Made by a program: the position numbers and the translations under genes
Assembly: GCF_046630445.1 (NCBI RefSeq)
Contig: NC_092337.1
Coordinates: 185,944,501 to 186,008,500, forward strand
Length of the DNA stretch: 64,000 nt
Source of the DNA: Rutidosis leptorrhynchoides
Taxonomy: Eukaryota; Streptophyta; Magnoliopsida; Asterales; Asteraceae
Reading direction: 5' to 3'
Notes under the pieces: model-generated
Seen by the model: the letters and a program-made list of their open reading frames with translations, nothing else
Told to the model about the DNA's origin: nothing
Database searches by the model: none
Part shown: piece by piece, positions 31,300 through 44,100 of the stretch
Layout of the letters: each line of letters opens with the position of its first letter
Numbering within the stretch: the stretch's first letter is position 1

Positions 31300-31510
31300 T
31301 TTTTTAATCAGCTGGGCTTGCAACTATTAGACTAGGATTAATTGGGCTTTAAGCAATTATAAGTTTGAAGACAATTGGGCCTTGAGTAGATAGTTGGGCT
31401 GCTAAGAGTGAAATTTATCATAAATAAATGTCAGTGCTTGGAATTGACCTTGCGAGCTTTTTGATATTCACAACGCTCCTTAACCACTAAACTAATTTGG
31501 GCTTTTCCGA
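31300..31510. promoter_or_regulatory. Cluster of TGGGCY motifs and a tRNA-like box pair
   Basis: TGGGCT or TGGGCC occurs five times on the plus strand (near 31313, 31343, 31375, 31395 and 31498), the 'site II' motif of plant promoters. On the minus strand TTAGTGGTTAAGGAG (31475-31490) and GGTCAATTCC (31440-31449) resemble the A and B boxes of a tRNA-derived Pol III promoter with one base missing in the B box. It could be a decayed SINE or chance. Confidence 0.3.
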
Positions 31511-32374
31511 TATAAAATTCAACTAATGTTTGATGCCTTTTGTTATGTGTTGTCTTCTTCACCATCAATAAACCACGAACAGACCCCCAATTACATAAAC
31601 CTTATTACAAACACTCAAAACAAATACGCGGGAACTTGGTCCAATTTACCAATTCGTTCAGTCAATTCGTCTATCTTTTAAACGAATCAAACCCTTTTAA
31701 CTAAATCTCTGCAGTTGTCTTATTCTTTCCAAAAAAAAAAAAAAAAAATTATCGAACCCAAAATTTCAAAATCATAAAATCACAATGATAATCTTTAATT
31801 AGATGGCACTACAATCCTATCATGTGATATGAAGAGTATATCCTGAGAAAACTTGGGCAGTATAACGTTTCTTATCGAAGAATTGGTATGAAAACTAACA
31901 ATCGTTTGTCTAGTTTAAATCGGTCAATAGAGGTGTGTATCGTTCGATACAAAAATGACTAACGATCGATTGAAGTTCTTGATGACACTGAAGGTTGTTC
32001 AGATTCCGATGCCGGAGTTGGTAGTGGTTGGTGGCGGTACCCGGCAGAGGAACTCAAAAACATCGAATTAGACTCTAAAAATTGCAAAAAAGCTTCGTTG
32101 TAAGTTTCCTAACACTTCTTCAATTACAGTTTTTCAAATAACACAACGAATCGATCAAATGAATTCAAGGTTGAACTGTGATATTTTCGAACAGAATTAT
32201 TTTGAAACTAGAACACAATTTAACGAAATAGATTCTAAAATTTGGAACGAGTATTCAGTAGAAGATTTAAAAGCATTCTACATTAACGAGATCGATCAAA
32301 AAATTTTGAAATTAAAAACAGCCAAATCAGTTTTAAAGATGAAAAACATGAAAATTTGATTTTCTGATGATTTT
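31511..32374. other. Non-genic stretch
   Basis: It contains a poly-A run (31729-31747). A 66-codon frame at 32159 has no homology I recognise and lies antisense to the leader that follows the primer site on the minus strand. I see no supported gene. Confidence 0.4.
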
Positions 32375-32463
32375 GAACACGAATTAAACTCGGGATCGAT
32401 GAACGTAATGTTCTTAAGCTCTGATACCAAGTGTTTAGGTTAATTCTCGGTTAATTCGTGTTC
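32375..32463 (-). other. Initiator-Met primer site within an inverted repeat
   Basis: The minus strand has TGGTATCAGAGC at 32429-32418. A perfect 13-bp inverted repeat, GAACACGAATTAA (32375-32387) and TTAATTCGTGTTC (32451-32463), encloses it. TGTTTAGG starts at 32432 on the plus strand, giving a possible LTR end CCTAAACA on the minus strand two bases from the primer site. Confidence 0.6.
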
Positions 32464-32800
32464 TAGAGCTTGTGTATGTATATATTAGAATATGTATATA
32501 TCTATGTGTATGTATATGTATAATGAACTATCACATGAATAATGATGATGAAGATGATAATGAATCTAAAACTGATCATAAGATCAACATCGTGCCAAGA
32601 TTACAAGGTTTGAAGGTGATTACAAGGTTGAGAGGAATTGGTGATGTGTGTGTGATACAAGGTTGAGAGGAATTGGTGAATTGGTGTAAGTGTTAGTGTA
32701 GAATGGGGGGAAAAGCTTAACTTCTAAGCAACATTATGAGTATTTATACTCCCTACTTCTAGTACAAATCACATCTATAAAATAAGACTTGACACAAGAA
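32432..32800 (-). promoter_or_regulatory. LTR or promoter region with TATA box
   Basis: The minus strand carries GAGTATAAATACTC (about 32738-32751), a good TATA box, roughly 310 bases upstream of the primer site. The right boundary of any LTR is not visible, and no second copy lies in the window. It would drive transcription toward the coiled-coil ORF. Confidence 0.45.
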
Positions 32801-34039
32801 AATGAAAAAGATAATAAATTTACACATTTGCGGCGACAGCTTGTCAAATTCCCACCGCAATTGCTCGATGAACTCAAATGCTAGTAACAAATGCAAAAAT
32901 TTTGTTGTTTAGCTCCACTTTTTGTGGCGATATTAATGCACTGAACAAAAGTATCGTCGTCTGTTCTTCTTTTCCAAATTGTGTGTTTATATTTTCTAAC
33001 TATTTGAGTTGATGAAAAGGGGTGAATTGTGTAAACTTTTCTCTTGATTTATGAGAATATGTACATATTATTACTAACAAATTATTTATTTATGATTTTG
33101 ATTTTTTGTGCCACTCTTAAGTTGACAATTAGTAATTTGATATACATTTTTTATATAAAATTTGTTTAGTTCATAATTTTTTTATCTTTCTTTTTCTGAA
33201 AATTAATACGCTGTTCATTTCATTATAAGTGTTCATTATTGACTTTTCAATGTCTTTCTTTTTAAACTTTGACTGTAAATATCTTTATTTGTGTTATATA
33301 ATATTTAATAAAAGTTATACTAGCAAACACCCATATAAAATACAATATATTCATATAATTTTTATAAAATATTATATAACCTAAATAAAAAAATTTATAA
33401 TCAAAGTTGAAAAACAAAGAATTTGAAAAATTAATATTAGACACATATAATGAGACGAAAGTAGTAACTTTGTGACAAAGGGAACTTTCATAAAAGATGA
33501 AATGTTAACCATGAAAGATACATACAATCGAAACATGGAACATACGCGTCAAAAATAACGAGCTAACCTACCAAACTATCTAGAGGCCAGCATCACACAA
33601 CAAAATCTAACTAAACTAAAGTTGACCATATATATTTCATTACACAATTAAAATTGACCAGACTCTACTTATTAGTCTTTATATAGAAGAATAAGTAGTG
33701 TTTTTGAGAGTTATGAGTGTAGTTCACCACCAAATGACTTGATGATTGTCTCTTATAACACTTGTCACCCTTTAATTTGTATGGTTCGTAATTCTCCTTT
33801 ATTTTCCATTATAGCCTTTCCATCTTGGATCACTTTTATGCTCATGCTTGCATATTAAACCAATTCCACAACAATATGAACTTGCTCTCTCTTTCTTCTC
33901 TATATTTCTTTCTGTATATATGCTTATGATTATTCAAAGATCATGATATATATAATTACTAAATAAAGCAAAGTTGGTGGTGAATTTGATGCAATTGAAG
34001 CAGTACAAATCAGTAACTATTGGGTTTTAATTGATTAAC
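32801..34039. promoter_or_regulatory. Upstream region of the NAC gene
   Basis: AT-rich and non-coding. TATATA-type sequences at about 33677 (CTTTATATAG) and 33913 (TGTATATATG) could be the core promoter; CT-rich sequence at 33885-33905 looks like plant 5' UTR. The start site cannot be fixed from sequence. Confidence 0.35.
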
Positions 34040-36902
34040 ATGGACACCATAGATCAATCATCATGTGTTCCTCCTGGATTTCGATTTCATCCGACCGACG
34101 AAGAACTTGTTGGCTACTATCTAAGAAAGAAAATTGCTTCTCAAAGGATTGATCTTGATGTCATTAGAGATATTGATCTCTACCGGATCGAACCATGGGA
34201 TCTCATTGGTAAAACCTATCTCTATTATTTTAAGTTTTGCAACAAGACCTAACATTAATATTAATAAGTTCTTTTTTTAATTAGGGTTGATCCTATTTCT
34301 TTCATTTTATTAAATAGTTTCATACACTACTTAATCTTGGCCAACCCATAGATCATATCATATCATTCATTGTATTTCGTTATGCAAGAAGAGTTGAATT
34401 ATAATTTTATACTTTTTCTTTGGAACGAACAATTAGTTAACCTACAATCTACCCCACATATATATTATGTACGATCGATCACATACGGTGGTAGCTAACG
34501 CACAATGACTATTGACTAACAACGGATCTGTACTTTTGTTTTTTTTTTTTTTTTTTTTTTTTTTGTTCAGAGAGATGTAGGATTGGATATGAAGAGCAAA
34601 ATGAATGGTATTTCTTTAGTCACAAGGATAAAAAGTATCCAACGGGGACCAGAACAAATAGGGCAACAATGGCGGGTTTTTGGAAAGCAACTGGAAGAGA
34701 TAAAGCAGTGTATGAGAAACTAAGGCTCATTGGAATGAGAAAAACTCTTGTATTCTATAGAGGAAGAGCACCAAATGGACAGAAAACCGATTGGATCATG
34801 CACGAATACAGGCTCGAATCTGAAGAAAATTCTCCTCCTCAGGCAAGCAATTGAAATCCATCTCATTTTGTTTTTTGTTTTTGTTTTTTTGAACAACAAT
34901 ATCGATATTAAATGCTCTCATTTGAAATCCATTTCATTTGGTCCTTAATAAGGGGTTCTTAGTTACCATCATACCATATATCATATAAGTTACCATCATA
35001 CCATATAAGTATATTTCTCTTCTTCATGGTTTCCTATTTCATTTTTAGGGTTTCCTTCTTTTACTAAATATATACAATCAGTATAAACTCCGCATATAAT
35101 TTTTAGTCTAGAAAAAAAAAACAATAAATGGTTTTCATCACAATTTATCTTCCTGGAATGCTTTTGTTTCTGTTACATAATGTTTACATTTTCTCTTTAA
35201 AGCCTTAGATATTAGTATATTACTAGCTTCCTGCTAGTCGATCTTATTATTATTTATAAAAAAATAAATTGTGGTTTTTCAAAAAGAAAAATATATGTAC
35301 GTATTCTACTCCGTATAAATTTTACCTTGGTTTCTTTTATCAAAAGGTTAGAGTTTTTGTAGATTAATTATACGGCCAAAAAAAATTCATAATAGTATGT
35401 GCATTGGTAGGTCTTTTGATTTCTGTTTCTAAATATTTTGTATATTATTGGTCAACAATAATTTGCGTGTGTATGGAATAAAACATCCTTTTCATGCATG
35501 CTCTTCGCCACTATCTTGTAATACTTCGAGTGTGTGTTGAGTGTGTTTTTTTTTTCTCTTTTAATCCATGAAAAAAGTGTGTCTTGGTGAGATAAGTGAA
35601 GACATTTGACTTTCACAATCATCATTAATTTAATTAAATCAAAAAAGATTAAATCACAACGATGATGTCAGTTCAAAAGATCAGTATGTCTTTTAGTGCT
35701 TGTTTAGTGTCTTCGATCCTTTGTGTTTTCTATAAACTCTCTTGTATAGGTTTTATACTTTTATAGTAATTGTTATTTTTATAAAAAAGGAAAAAATAAA
35801 TAATAAAAAAAACTAAAAACTGTACACTTCTACATGTTTTCTTTTGCCTCTGATCAACTCATGATACGTGTTGTCCAAAATATGAAAAATGAAATCAGAA
35901 CTCATTTTAGTTATCATCGTAACAAACTAAACTGTTTTAACTAGTTTACACACTCAAAAGCGTGTATGATCTTAAATCACGAACCACACCGGCCTGTGTT
36001 GGTCATACACGGAATAATTGATTCTAAATGGTCGTATATACTAACAAGTTTCTTATAGATATACATTGAATTATGATACATCGATTTCTAGTATCCGTAA
36101 ACAAATTAGATTAGATTGTACATGTGTGATTATTTATGTTTGTTCTTTGTTGAGAGGTTTTTATTAAGGTTTAGTGCATGCTAATTTCTAGGTTTTCACT
36201 AGCTAGCCTTTTAATTTCTAATTTATATTTATCTTTACTACTTAAAAAACATGGATATAATTATGGGTGATCAATCTCGTGCAGGAAGAGGGATGGGTTG
36301 TGTGTCGTGCGTTCAAGAAACGATCAACCGGACAAACTAAAAACAGCGAAAGATGGGAACCAAACTTCTTCTACGACGAGTCAAGTCGTGTTAGTCTAAC
36401 CATGGATTCGACCGACTACATTAATAGTACTCAGCCTCCGAGCTCGGTATTTTCACAAAACTTCATGTGCAAGCAAGAATTAGAAGCGGCAGAGGATTTA
36501 AACTTTGTTCATTGTGATCAATTCGTACAGCTTCCACACCTCGAAAGCCCGTCCCTCCCATTAATAAAGAACCGTAGTTCTAAATCACTATTGTCTTTAT
36601 CAGAAAATAAAGATCTAGAAAATGATAGAAATATAGATGACACGAATGTTAAAGTGACTGATTGGAGAGCTCTTGATAAGTTTGTCGCTTCTCAATTGAG
36701 CCAAGAAGATCGATACGGACTTGTGGATGGATTATCTTCGAGCTTTGAGGAGAAAGAAAATGTAGATTCGACTTATATGTTTATGGAAGGTGATAGAGAA
36801 GTAGAAGAAGATCATGGAGTTGGAGGGAAGATGAATGAGTTTTTGAGCTTAACAAATCAAGAAAATTGTGATATTGGAATACGCATATTTGAGAAGTTAT
36901 AA
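34040..36902 (+). CDS. VND: NAC transcription factor, VND1/2/3-like, three exons
   Basis: Exons 34040-34208, 34571-34842 and 36285-36902 join in frame to give 352 aa. The N-terminal NAC domain (about 10-160) shows subdomain [20 protein letters not shown] with [17 protein letters not shown] with [19 protein letters not shown] with WKATGRDK (94-101, the DNA-contacting strand) and GMRKTLVFY, and E with [10 protein letters not shown]. This matches the VND subgroup that switches on secondary-wall and xylem-vessel genes. The variable C-terminus is acidic and carries [15 protein letters not shown] (274-288), a motif I recall from VND activation regions. The start is the ATG at 34040; the frame extends further upstream only with a non-ATG codon. 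Intron 1 is GT-AG; intron 2 has a GC donor. The gene is open throughout and its length is normal for the family, so it is probably functional. VND1, 2 and 3 cannot be separated from sequence alone. Confidence 0.93.
34209..34570 (+). other. NAC intron 1 (GT-AG, phase 1)
   Basis: Donor G/GTAAAACC and acceptor TTGTTCAG, 362 bp, with a long poly-T tract before the acceptor. It splits a Glu codon in the EPWDL-ERC region, where NAC genes usually have their first intron. Confidence 0.9.
34843..36284 (+). other. NAC intron 2 (GC-AG, phase 0)
   Basis: Exon 2 ends CCTCCTCAG and the intron begins GCAAGC; it ends at CTCGTGCAG before GAAGAGGGATGG. The junction gives PPQ-EEGWVV with no frame change, at the usual position of the second NAC intron. 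No GT donor nearby keeps the frame and the conserved residues. Length 1442 bp, AT-rich, with no gene inside. Confidence 0.85.
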
Positions 36903-37310
36903 ATAATATCATGAAACATAATACTATATATACAGTGATAATTTGATATGTATAAGAGTTTCCATAATCATTGAGACATATATAATGTGTATATCTCTCT
37001 TGAATTTGTTGTTTATATTATAATCATCATATATAATATATAATATATATTGTATTGTAAGATCAATCATAAGAATGTTAATAAGAGTTTATTTACCTAG
37101 ATATAGATAACTAATACACGGTACACATTATGTGCAAACTACGTACATTTGCATGCATTATTCACATTGTTGATGTCTATTCATTTATCCATGCATTTTA
37201 CAATTTAGAAAGTTTTATAACTTAATTAATCATACAGTTAAAAATAAGAAATTATGTTTTTTTTAATTAGTGAAGAAAACCCTTTATGAACGAGTACATT
37301 GACTCGCCTA
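36903..37310. other. NAC 3' flank
   Basis: AT-rich; the 3' UTR and poly(A) site probably lie in the first 200 bases or so (for example around AATAAG at 37080). No gene. It ends at the LARD boundary. Confidence 0.5.
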
Positions 37311-39164
37311 TGTGATGACCCGGGAATTTCTGACCAAATTTAAACTTGAATCTTACTTGATTTCGATACGATAAGCAAAGTCTGTAATATTAAGTTTTGA
37401 AAATTTTGAACTGTTTTATGAAATCAAGTGACCTTGACTATTGCCGACGATTCACGAACAATTTAATTGTAAATAAATTTGTAATTAAATATATGTACAT
37501 ACATATAATTGTAAGTATATATGATAATTGAAAATAATAAAATATAATTAAAACATTAGAATTAGATATATATAACATAAGATGCAAAATAATTTAGTCG
37601 TAATGAATCTATAAAAATATATGATTGCAATACATAATTTTTATTATATTGAAAAATATATAGAAGGTATAAATGTTGGGTGCTAAAAATTTCAATATTT
37701 ATTTCTATTATAAATAACATAATATCTTAAGCAAATATATGTTATTATATAAATAATTATTAAATATTACATCAATAATAATATGTAATAACAATATACT
37801 AAACTTATTTACAAGATTAAAATATAGTTGTTAGATTATTATTACTTTCATTTAAATAAATGTTTAATATAAATAACAGTGTTATTATTATTATTATTAC
37901 GTAAAATACATAAATATGAAATTTGATACAATTGATTTGTTATATGATTATTAATATTATCATTATTCATATCATAATTAGTAGTAAGATTACAATTTTA
38001 ATTATTATTAATGATTTGTTATTATTACTATTATCTTTATCAAAATTATTGTTATTAATAACATTATGATCATTATAAATGTTATTATTAAAAATTAATA
38101 CAATCTATTATTAGTATCATTAATAAAATTTTTATTATAATGTCATTATCAGTATTACGTCTATTATTATTATTACGATAAACTCTATTATTATTAGTTA
38201 CCACTATACCTAAAAATTATGACTATTATTTTATCACCATCCTTATCATTTGTAATATTATAATTATCATTATCATTATATTTGAGTATTATTACTATTA
38301 ATATTTTTGTATTACTATTAAGGTATTTATTAAATAACAATATCAATTATATAAATAAATCTGATAGAGAACATATATTATGCGTAGGTATCAATCAGAT
38401 CCTTATCTGATTTCTTTTATTTTTCTTTCCCTCTTCACCTGCTCGTGATCTTGTGTCTCCACGATCTCAACTACAAAACAAGGAATCGTACACTTGATAC
38501 TAGTCTCAATTATTTGATTAATGTTTTTGCATAAGTGCTGTAATTCGCTGCAAGTAGAAATCAAAAACAAAAAATATTAGAAACATTTTATTTATTTATT
38601 TTTTCCCCTCTGTTCGTGTTCTTATTTAGCAAATTGTCGAATTCGAAGTTTTTGCAAAAATCTAAAAACGCAGATATGATAGGAACCTTATAGTAAAACT
38701 ATCTGTAACTTTTCAAATTCTAATTCGCAAAATCAAAGAGGAATTCGTGAAGTCAAAGCTTTGGAAACAAAAGTCAAACGTTTGTTCTTAGATTAAATTA
38801 GAGTTATATATTGTGATTCTAGTCAAATTGTTAATTTCTAAAGTTTTTACGAAGGATTTAGAACAACTTTCATGTTATAAGCTTGGCCTAATTCATTTTC
38901 GAAATTGAAGTTCATAAATTTTTTTTTTAAAACAGGTAGCGACTGCAGCGACATTTTTTTGTTTCTGTTTTTATTTTATTTTGTTTCTTTTTCGTTTAAT
39001 GGGTTACAAAAAACACTTATGAATTAATTATCAATCTGTTGAAGGATCTAAATCCTTATTTAATTTTTTTGGGCGATTTTAATTTGGGGAATATGAAGAA
39101 CATAGGAAAACAGAAGGATACTGGATATATTGATTTAATACGAGTGTAATTCAGAAAACAGAAG

Positions 39165-39242
39165 TGGACTGGATGGTTTGGGGGATTGTCGGGTTAACGA
39201 GAGGTCGGAGGTTCAAGCCTCGTAGTGGGCACTTCTTTTTTA
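39165..39242 (+). repeat. tRNA-like Pol III box pair (SINE-like)
   Basis: TGGTTTGGGGG (39174) resembles an A box, GGTTCAAGCCT (39210-39220) is a good B box, and a run of T follows at about 39235. This is the order expected of a tRNA-derived SINE head. No tail or target duplication was identified. Confidence 0.45.
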
Positions 39243-39497
39243 CACCAAGCGTTTACAAGGGTATATACCTCTATTTTAATTTTAATTTCTATTATTATTA
39301 TTATTAGCATTATTATTAGTTATTATGATTATTATGGTTATTATTATTGTTTTTATAGTTATCATTGTTATTGTTATATTATCATTATTATTGAAAATGT
39401 TAATGATAATAATATGATATACAAATAATACGAAATACTATGATAAGTTAGTTTGAGGATTAGAATTTACGATGATTAAAAAGGTATAGCCATACGT

Positions 39498-39499
<2 letters not shown>

Positions 39500-39565
<66 letters not shown>
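39500..39565. repeat. (AT)n microsatellite
   Basis: Uninterrupted AT dinucleotides for about 65 bp inside the LARD 5' LTR. Confidence 0.95.
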
Positions 39566-39568
<3 letters not shown>

Positions 39569-41151
39569 AAATTATAAAAGTTTAAACTTTAATATGAGTA
39601 TTACTATGAACCTACTTTTGATATATACCGACTATTATTAATTTAAGGTGTAAATATTAATTATATATAAATTATGCATATATTAAAGTACAAAATATAT
39701 TACTACCATAAATGAGAATTTTGTATATAATAAATATATAGTTTAATATAGATTAATGAAACATTAGTAATATTACATATAAGTTTTAATGATCATATTA
39801 ACATATTATATATAAATATTCATATATAACAACTTAAGTATTTTAATATAATACAAACCAAAAATATATTAATATAACTATATAGATATTAATTATTTGA
39901 AATATATACACAAATTAAATATATAATATATAAATTAGGATATAATAAATAAATTTATTCGATTACAAGTATATGTTTTAATATATATACAAATGATATA
40001 GGTTCGTGAATCTGAGGCCAACCCTGCATTGTTCAGTATCGTCGTATGAATATTTTTACTACAAAATATTGGATTATGAGTTCATTTGCTCCCTTTTTAC
40101 TCTTTACATTTTTGGGCTGAGAATACATGCAATATTTTATTAATTGCTTTACAACATTTATATGCGTGAGTTTCATTTGATTCCCTTTTACTCTTTACAT
40201 TTTTGAGATTGAGAATACATGCGCTATTTTTATAACCGCTTTATTAAATGCTTTTGAAATATATTTTGAACTGCGAATACATGCAAATGCTTTATTAACT
40301 GTTTTACAATATTTATATGAGTGAGTTATAGTCCCACTTTTAAAATCTAATATTTTTGGGATGAGAATACATGCTGGTTTTATAAATGATTTACAAAATA
40401 GACACAAGTACGTGAAACTACATTCTATGGTTGAATTATCGAAATCGAATATGCCCCTTTTTATTAAGTCTGGTAATCTAAGAATTAGGGAACATACACC
40501 CTAATAGACGCGAATCCTAAATATAGATCTATCGGGCCCAACAAGCCCCATCCAAAGTACCGGATGCTTTAGTACTTCGAAATTTATATCATGTCCGAAG
40601 GAGGATCCCGGAATGATGGGGATATTCTTATATGCATATTGTGAATGTCGGTTACCAGGTGTTCAATCTATATGAATGATTTTTGTCTCTATGCATGGGA
40701 CGTATGTTTATGAGAAATGGAAATATGAAATCTTGTGGTCTATTAAAATTATGAAATGAATGTTTATGATAAACTAATGAACTCACCAACCTTTTGGTTG
40801 ACACTTGAAAGCATGTTTATTCTCAAGTACGAAAGAAATCTTTCGCTGTGCATTTGCTCATATTAGAGACATTATTTGGAGTCATTCATGACATATTTCA
40901 AAAGACGTTGCATTCGAGTCATCGAGTTCATCAAAGATCATAATTAGGTGAATTATAGTTGGTTGTATTATGAAATGATATACATGTCGTCATCTTTCAA
41001 TGAAATGAAAGTTTGTCTTTTCAAAAATGAATGCAATGTTTGTAAAATGTATCATATAGAGGTCAAGTACCTCGCGATGTAACCAACTATTGTGAGTCGT
41101 TTATAATCAATGTGGACTTCGTCCGGATGGATTAGGACGGGTCTTCACAGT

Positions 41152-41163
41152 TGGTATCAGAGC
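41152..41163 (+). other. LARD primer-binding site (initiator-Met)
   Basis: TGGTATCAGAGC two bases after the LTR end CACA. It fixes plus-strand orientation for the element. Confidence 0.9.
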
Positions 41164-44100
41164 AGAGGTCTTAGCGAACCAGGTCTGCATTAGTGTGTCT
41201 AATTGATAAGTTGTTAGGAGGCATCAGTGAGTCTGGACTTCGACCGTGTCTACATGTCATAAGTTTTGCTTATCATTTTTGTTGGAAATCATTAGTTTAT
41301 CATCCTTTGGAAATTACATGTTTATCATTCTTAGTCTAGACACATCTTACTGCAATGATTGCATGAATAGTGTATAGACAAAATTCATATCTTAGCATAT
41401 CTACTAATCCATATCTTAGCGTATATGTCACTGTAGACTTTATCTGACACGTTTCTTTAATTTTCTCCGTAATTAACGGGATCTTTGGAAGTATGTATAG
41501 ATATTCTATATATAATTAGAATATCATTCGATATTCGAAAATCATTTCATATCAAAACCCTTTAACTGATTGTGAGAGATGGATCCTACACCTAGCTTGG
41601 ATTCCATTAGTTCCGAAAGCGATTTCGAGATGTATATTGAAGCAGACTCCGAAGTCAATGAACCAGAAGTGCCTCAACTATTTAGTTATTTTTCTTTCTA
41701 GAGGAGATGGGGGTGGGTCCGAGACTTACTCACTCGATGGAGAAATGAAGAAGGCGAGCCCTACCGCGAACCAAACTTACCTCCTAACATCGGAGAAAAC
41801 GATGTACTCACCGGTGAACCTATGCGCAACACTGTATTCACCCTTCTTGCTAAAGTTTTCCACCTCGAAGGACGCGTTACTGCAATCTCAGAAAATATTC
41901 AACCTCTACTTCCGAATACCAATTGAAGGGGAATATTAGAAGAAGTTAGGGAACTTCGAATTGATAATCAAGATCTATCTAATCAGATGAGTGGATGGAT
42001 AGAAATGATAGAGGGTAGGATAGAAAACCTGACAAGAATGGTGCGTGATCTACAAACTATACTTACTACACCAACCTCAGCACCAACAACACTTGTAACA
42101 CTGACAGCAACAGTACCACCATCAGCAGCACCAGCAGCATAACCAGTACCAACCACAACAACATCATCACACGTCTCAACCTCGCAATCTATACCTTGAG
42201 CATAATCATCGTTTTACGAATTGTTCTACATAAACTATCTTCGTCCTTCATGACGATTATATAATCTCTAATATTTTATGGATTATGTACTCTAGTTCTA
42301 GCCAAAAATCAAATGAGTTTAATATCATATTAATTCATTAAATCCATGATTACGTATGAAGAAAATATATATGTATATATATTTTCATAAAGATTGTAAT
42401 CAAAAATTCTTTTGTACAAACTGTTAATGGTGAAAATATTTTAACGGGTAGGTAATACCCGAGGAATATTTAGATTCCACATTAACAAGTTACATTGTAC
42501 GTTCTTCGAATCTGATTCAACAGTCTTTTACTATCCTACTTACATCCATCGATATACAATTCCGTTCACCACATAATAACCATATTCATCCAATTTTATA
42601 TTGGAATTTTGATTTATCAGAGTCCAACAAGTGGTATAATGAAGAAAACATTTGATAAAATAAAATTTGTTAGAAAGAAACAAATTAACTATGAGAAATT
42701 TTGTTAAGAATCTACGCTAACTGTTCCTAGCTAATTGTTCCTAGCTAACTGATTACATTTTATTTATCGCAATTTAAGTATCGCAATTTACATTCTCGCA
42801 ATTTTATTTATCGTCATTTAATTTATGTTATTTACTTTACGCACTTTAATTATCGTCATTTATTATTTATTTTTTTTTATTTTTTTTGTTATTTATTTTA
42901 CGCACTTTAAATATCGGGACACGTATACAAGGTTTTGACATATCATATCGACACATCTATATATATTATTTGGAATAACCATAGACACTCTATATGCAGT
43001 AATGATCGAGTTCTCTATACAGGGTTGAGGTTGATTCTATAATAATATATAATTTGAGTTGTGATCGAGTCTGAGACATGTACACGGGTCACGATACGTA
43101 TTAATTAATTCGAATATTATATATTAAACTATATATGAAATATTGGACTGTCAACTGTGGACTATCGACTGTGGACCAATAATATTAGACAATTAAAACG
43201 AATTAAAATATTGATTATAACATATGAAACCAAACAATTCTTCAAGTTTGCCACTTGATTTCATCTTAAACCTCATCTATATCTTGACGATTGCTATCTG
43301 CGTTCAAACCCTTCATGATTCTTGAAAACACCTCAATCGAGAAGATGAACGAACCGCACTTCATCTGCGGAAGGAAAGATTGATGTATATAGTTATGCAC
43401 CTGAAAACACTCAGAACCTGAGTAAACGTTTAACATGTATCCGTGATAGCTCCATTGACGTTGTTATTACCGAAAATAACTTTAAAATTCCTTTCAAATT
43501 AGCCAAATTTGTCACAGCTCCAACAAGTCAACTTCGACTTTTCAGTCGGACTAGCCTTACTATATGCTTGATATATATATATGCGTGCTCTTTTATTATT
43601 ACCGGGGAACCTTTTATATTCCATCATATTATCAGCAGACGTACCAGCAACCTCGTTGCTCTTTGGCTTAAATCTCTCCGAAAAATCACTATATTTATCT
43701 ATTGAAGTCTCATCATGTACTTATCCGCATCTTATAACAAGAATTCCATACCAATTACCGGGAATCAGCAAATCTGTATTGAGAGTCTCGCAACGTTTCT
43801 ACATCAACAGTTATATGTAAACATATAACATTTATCTCTTAGAATTATGATCTTTCATCTGAAATCATGAAAAGCACTCAGTCTACAAATCAAATACTCT
43901 GAATGTTGAAAAAGCTGAATGAAGCAGCAGAAACCGTAGACAACCGTAAACGACCTTAATCGTCGGAAGTTGATGATAAAGAATTGTAGGTTGGCAAAGC
44001 TCAGAAAAAGTTTGAAACTGAAAAACTGATTTAGCAAACTATGAAGGAAGCCGTGGACAAATCACAAAGAATAAATTTGACTTCAAAGAATCTAAATGAT

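Larger units (their letters stand above)
37311..41149 (+). repeat. LARD 5' LTR (3.84 kb)
   Basis: It contains about 1.46 kb (38340-39803) missing from the 3' LTR, with TAACA at both edges. In that block are an (AT)n run (about 39500-39565) and a tRNA-like box pair. ATT-rich microsatellite-like sequence fills 37860-38330. The block 40330-40720 is near-identical to the inverse of E2's LTR. No long ORF. Confidence 0.85.

Noticed and set aside
32159..32359. 66-codon plus-strand ORF
   Set aside because: No homology recognised, antisense to the presumed leader of a minus-strand element, and no promoter or terminator seen.
34843..34948. Readthrough of the NAC exon 2 into a short C-terminus
   Set aside because: The frame ends almost at once (ASN then stop) and would lose the conserved [10 protein letters not shown] segment, which is present at 36285 in the right phase.
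39165..39242. A functional tRNA gene
   Set aside because: No cloverleaf or acceptor stem could be drawn; only the promoter-like boxes are present.
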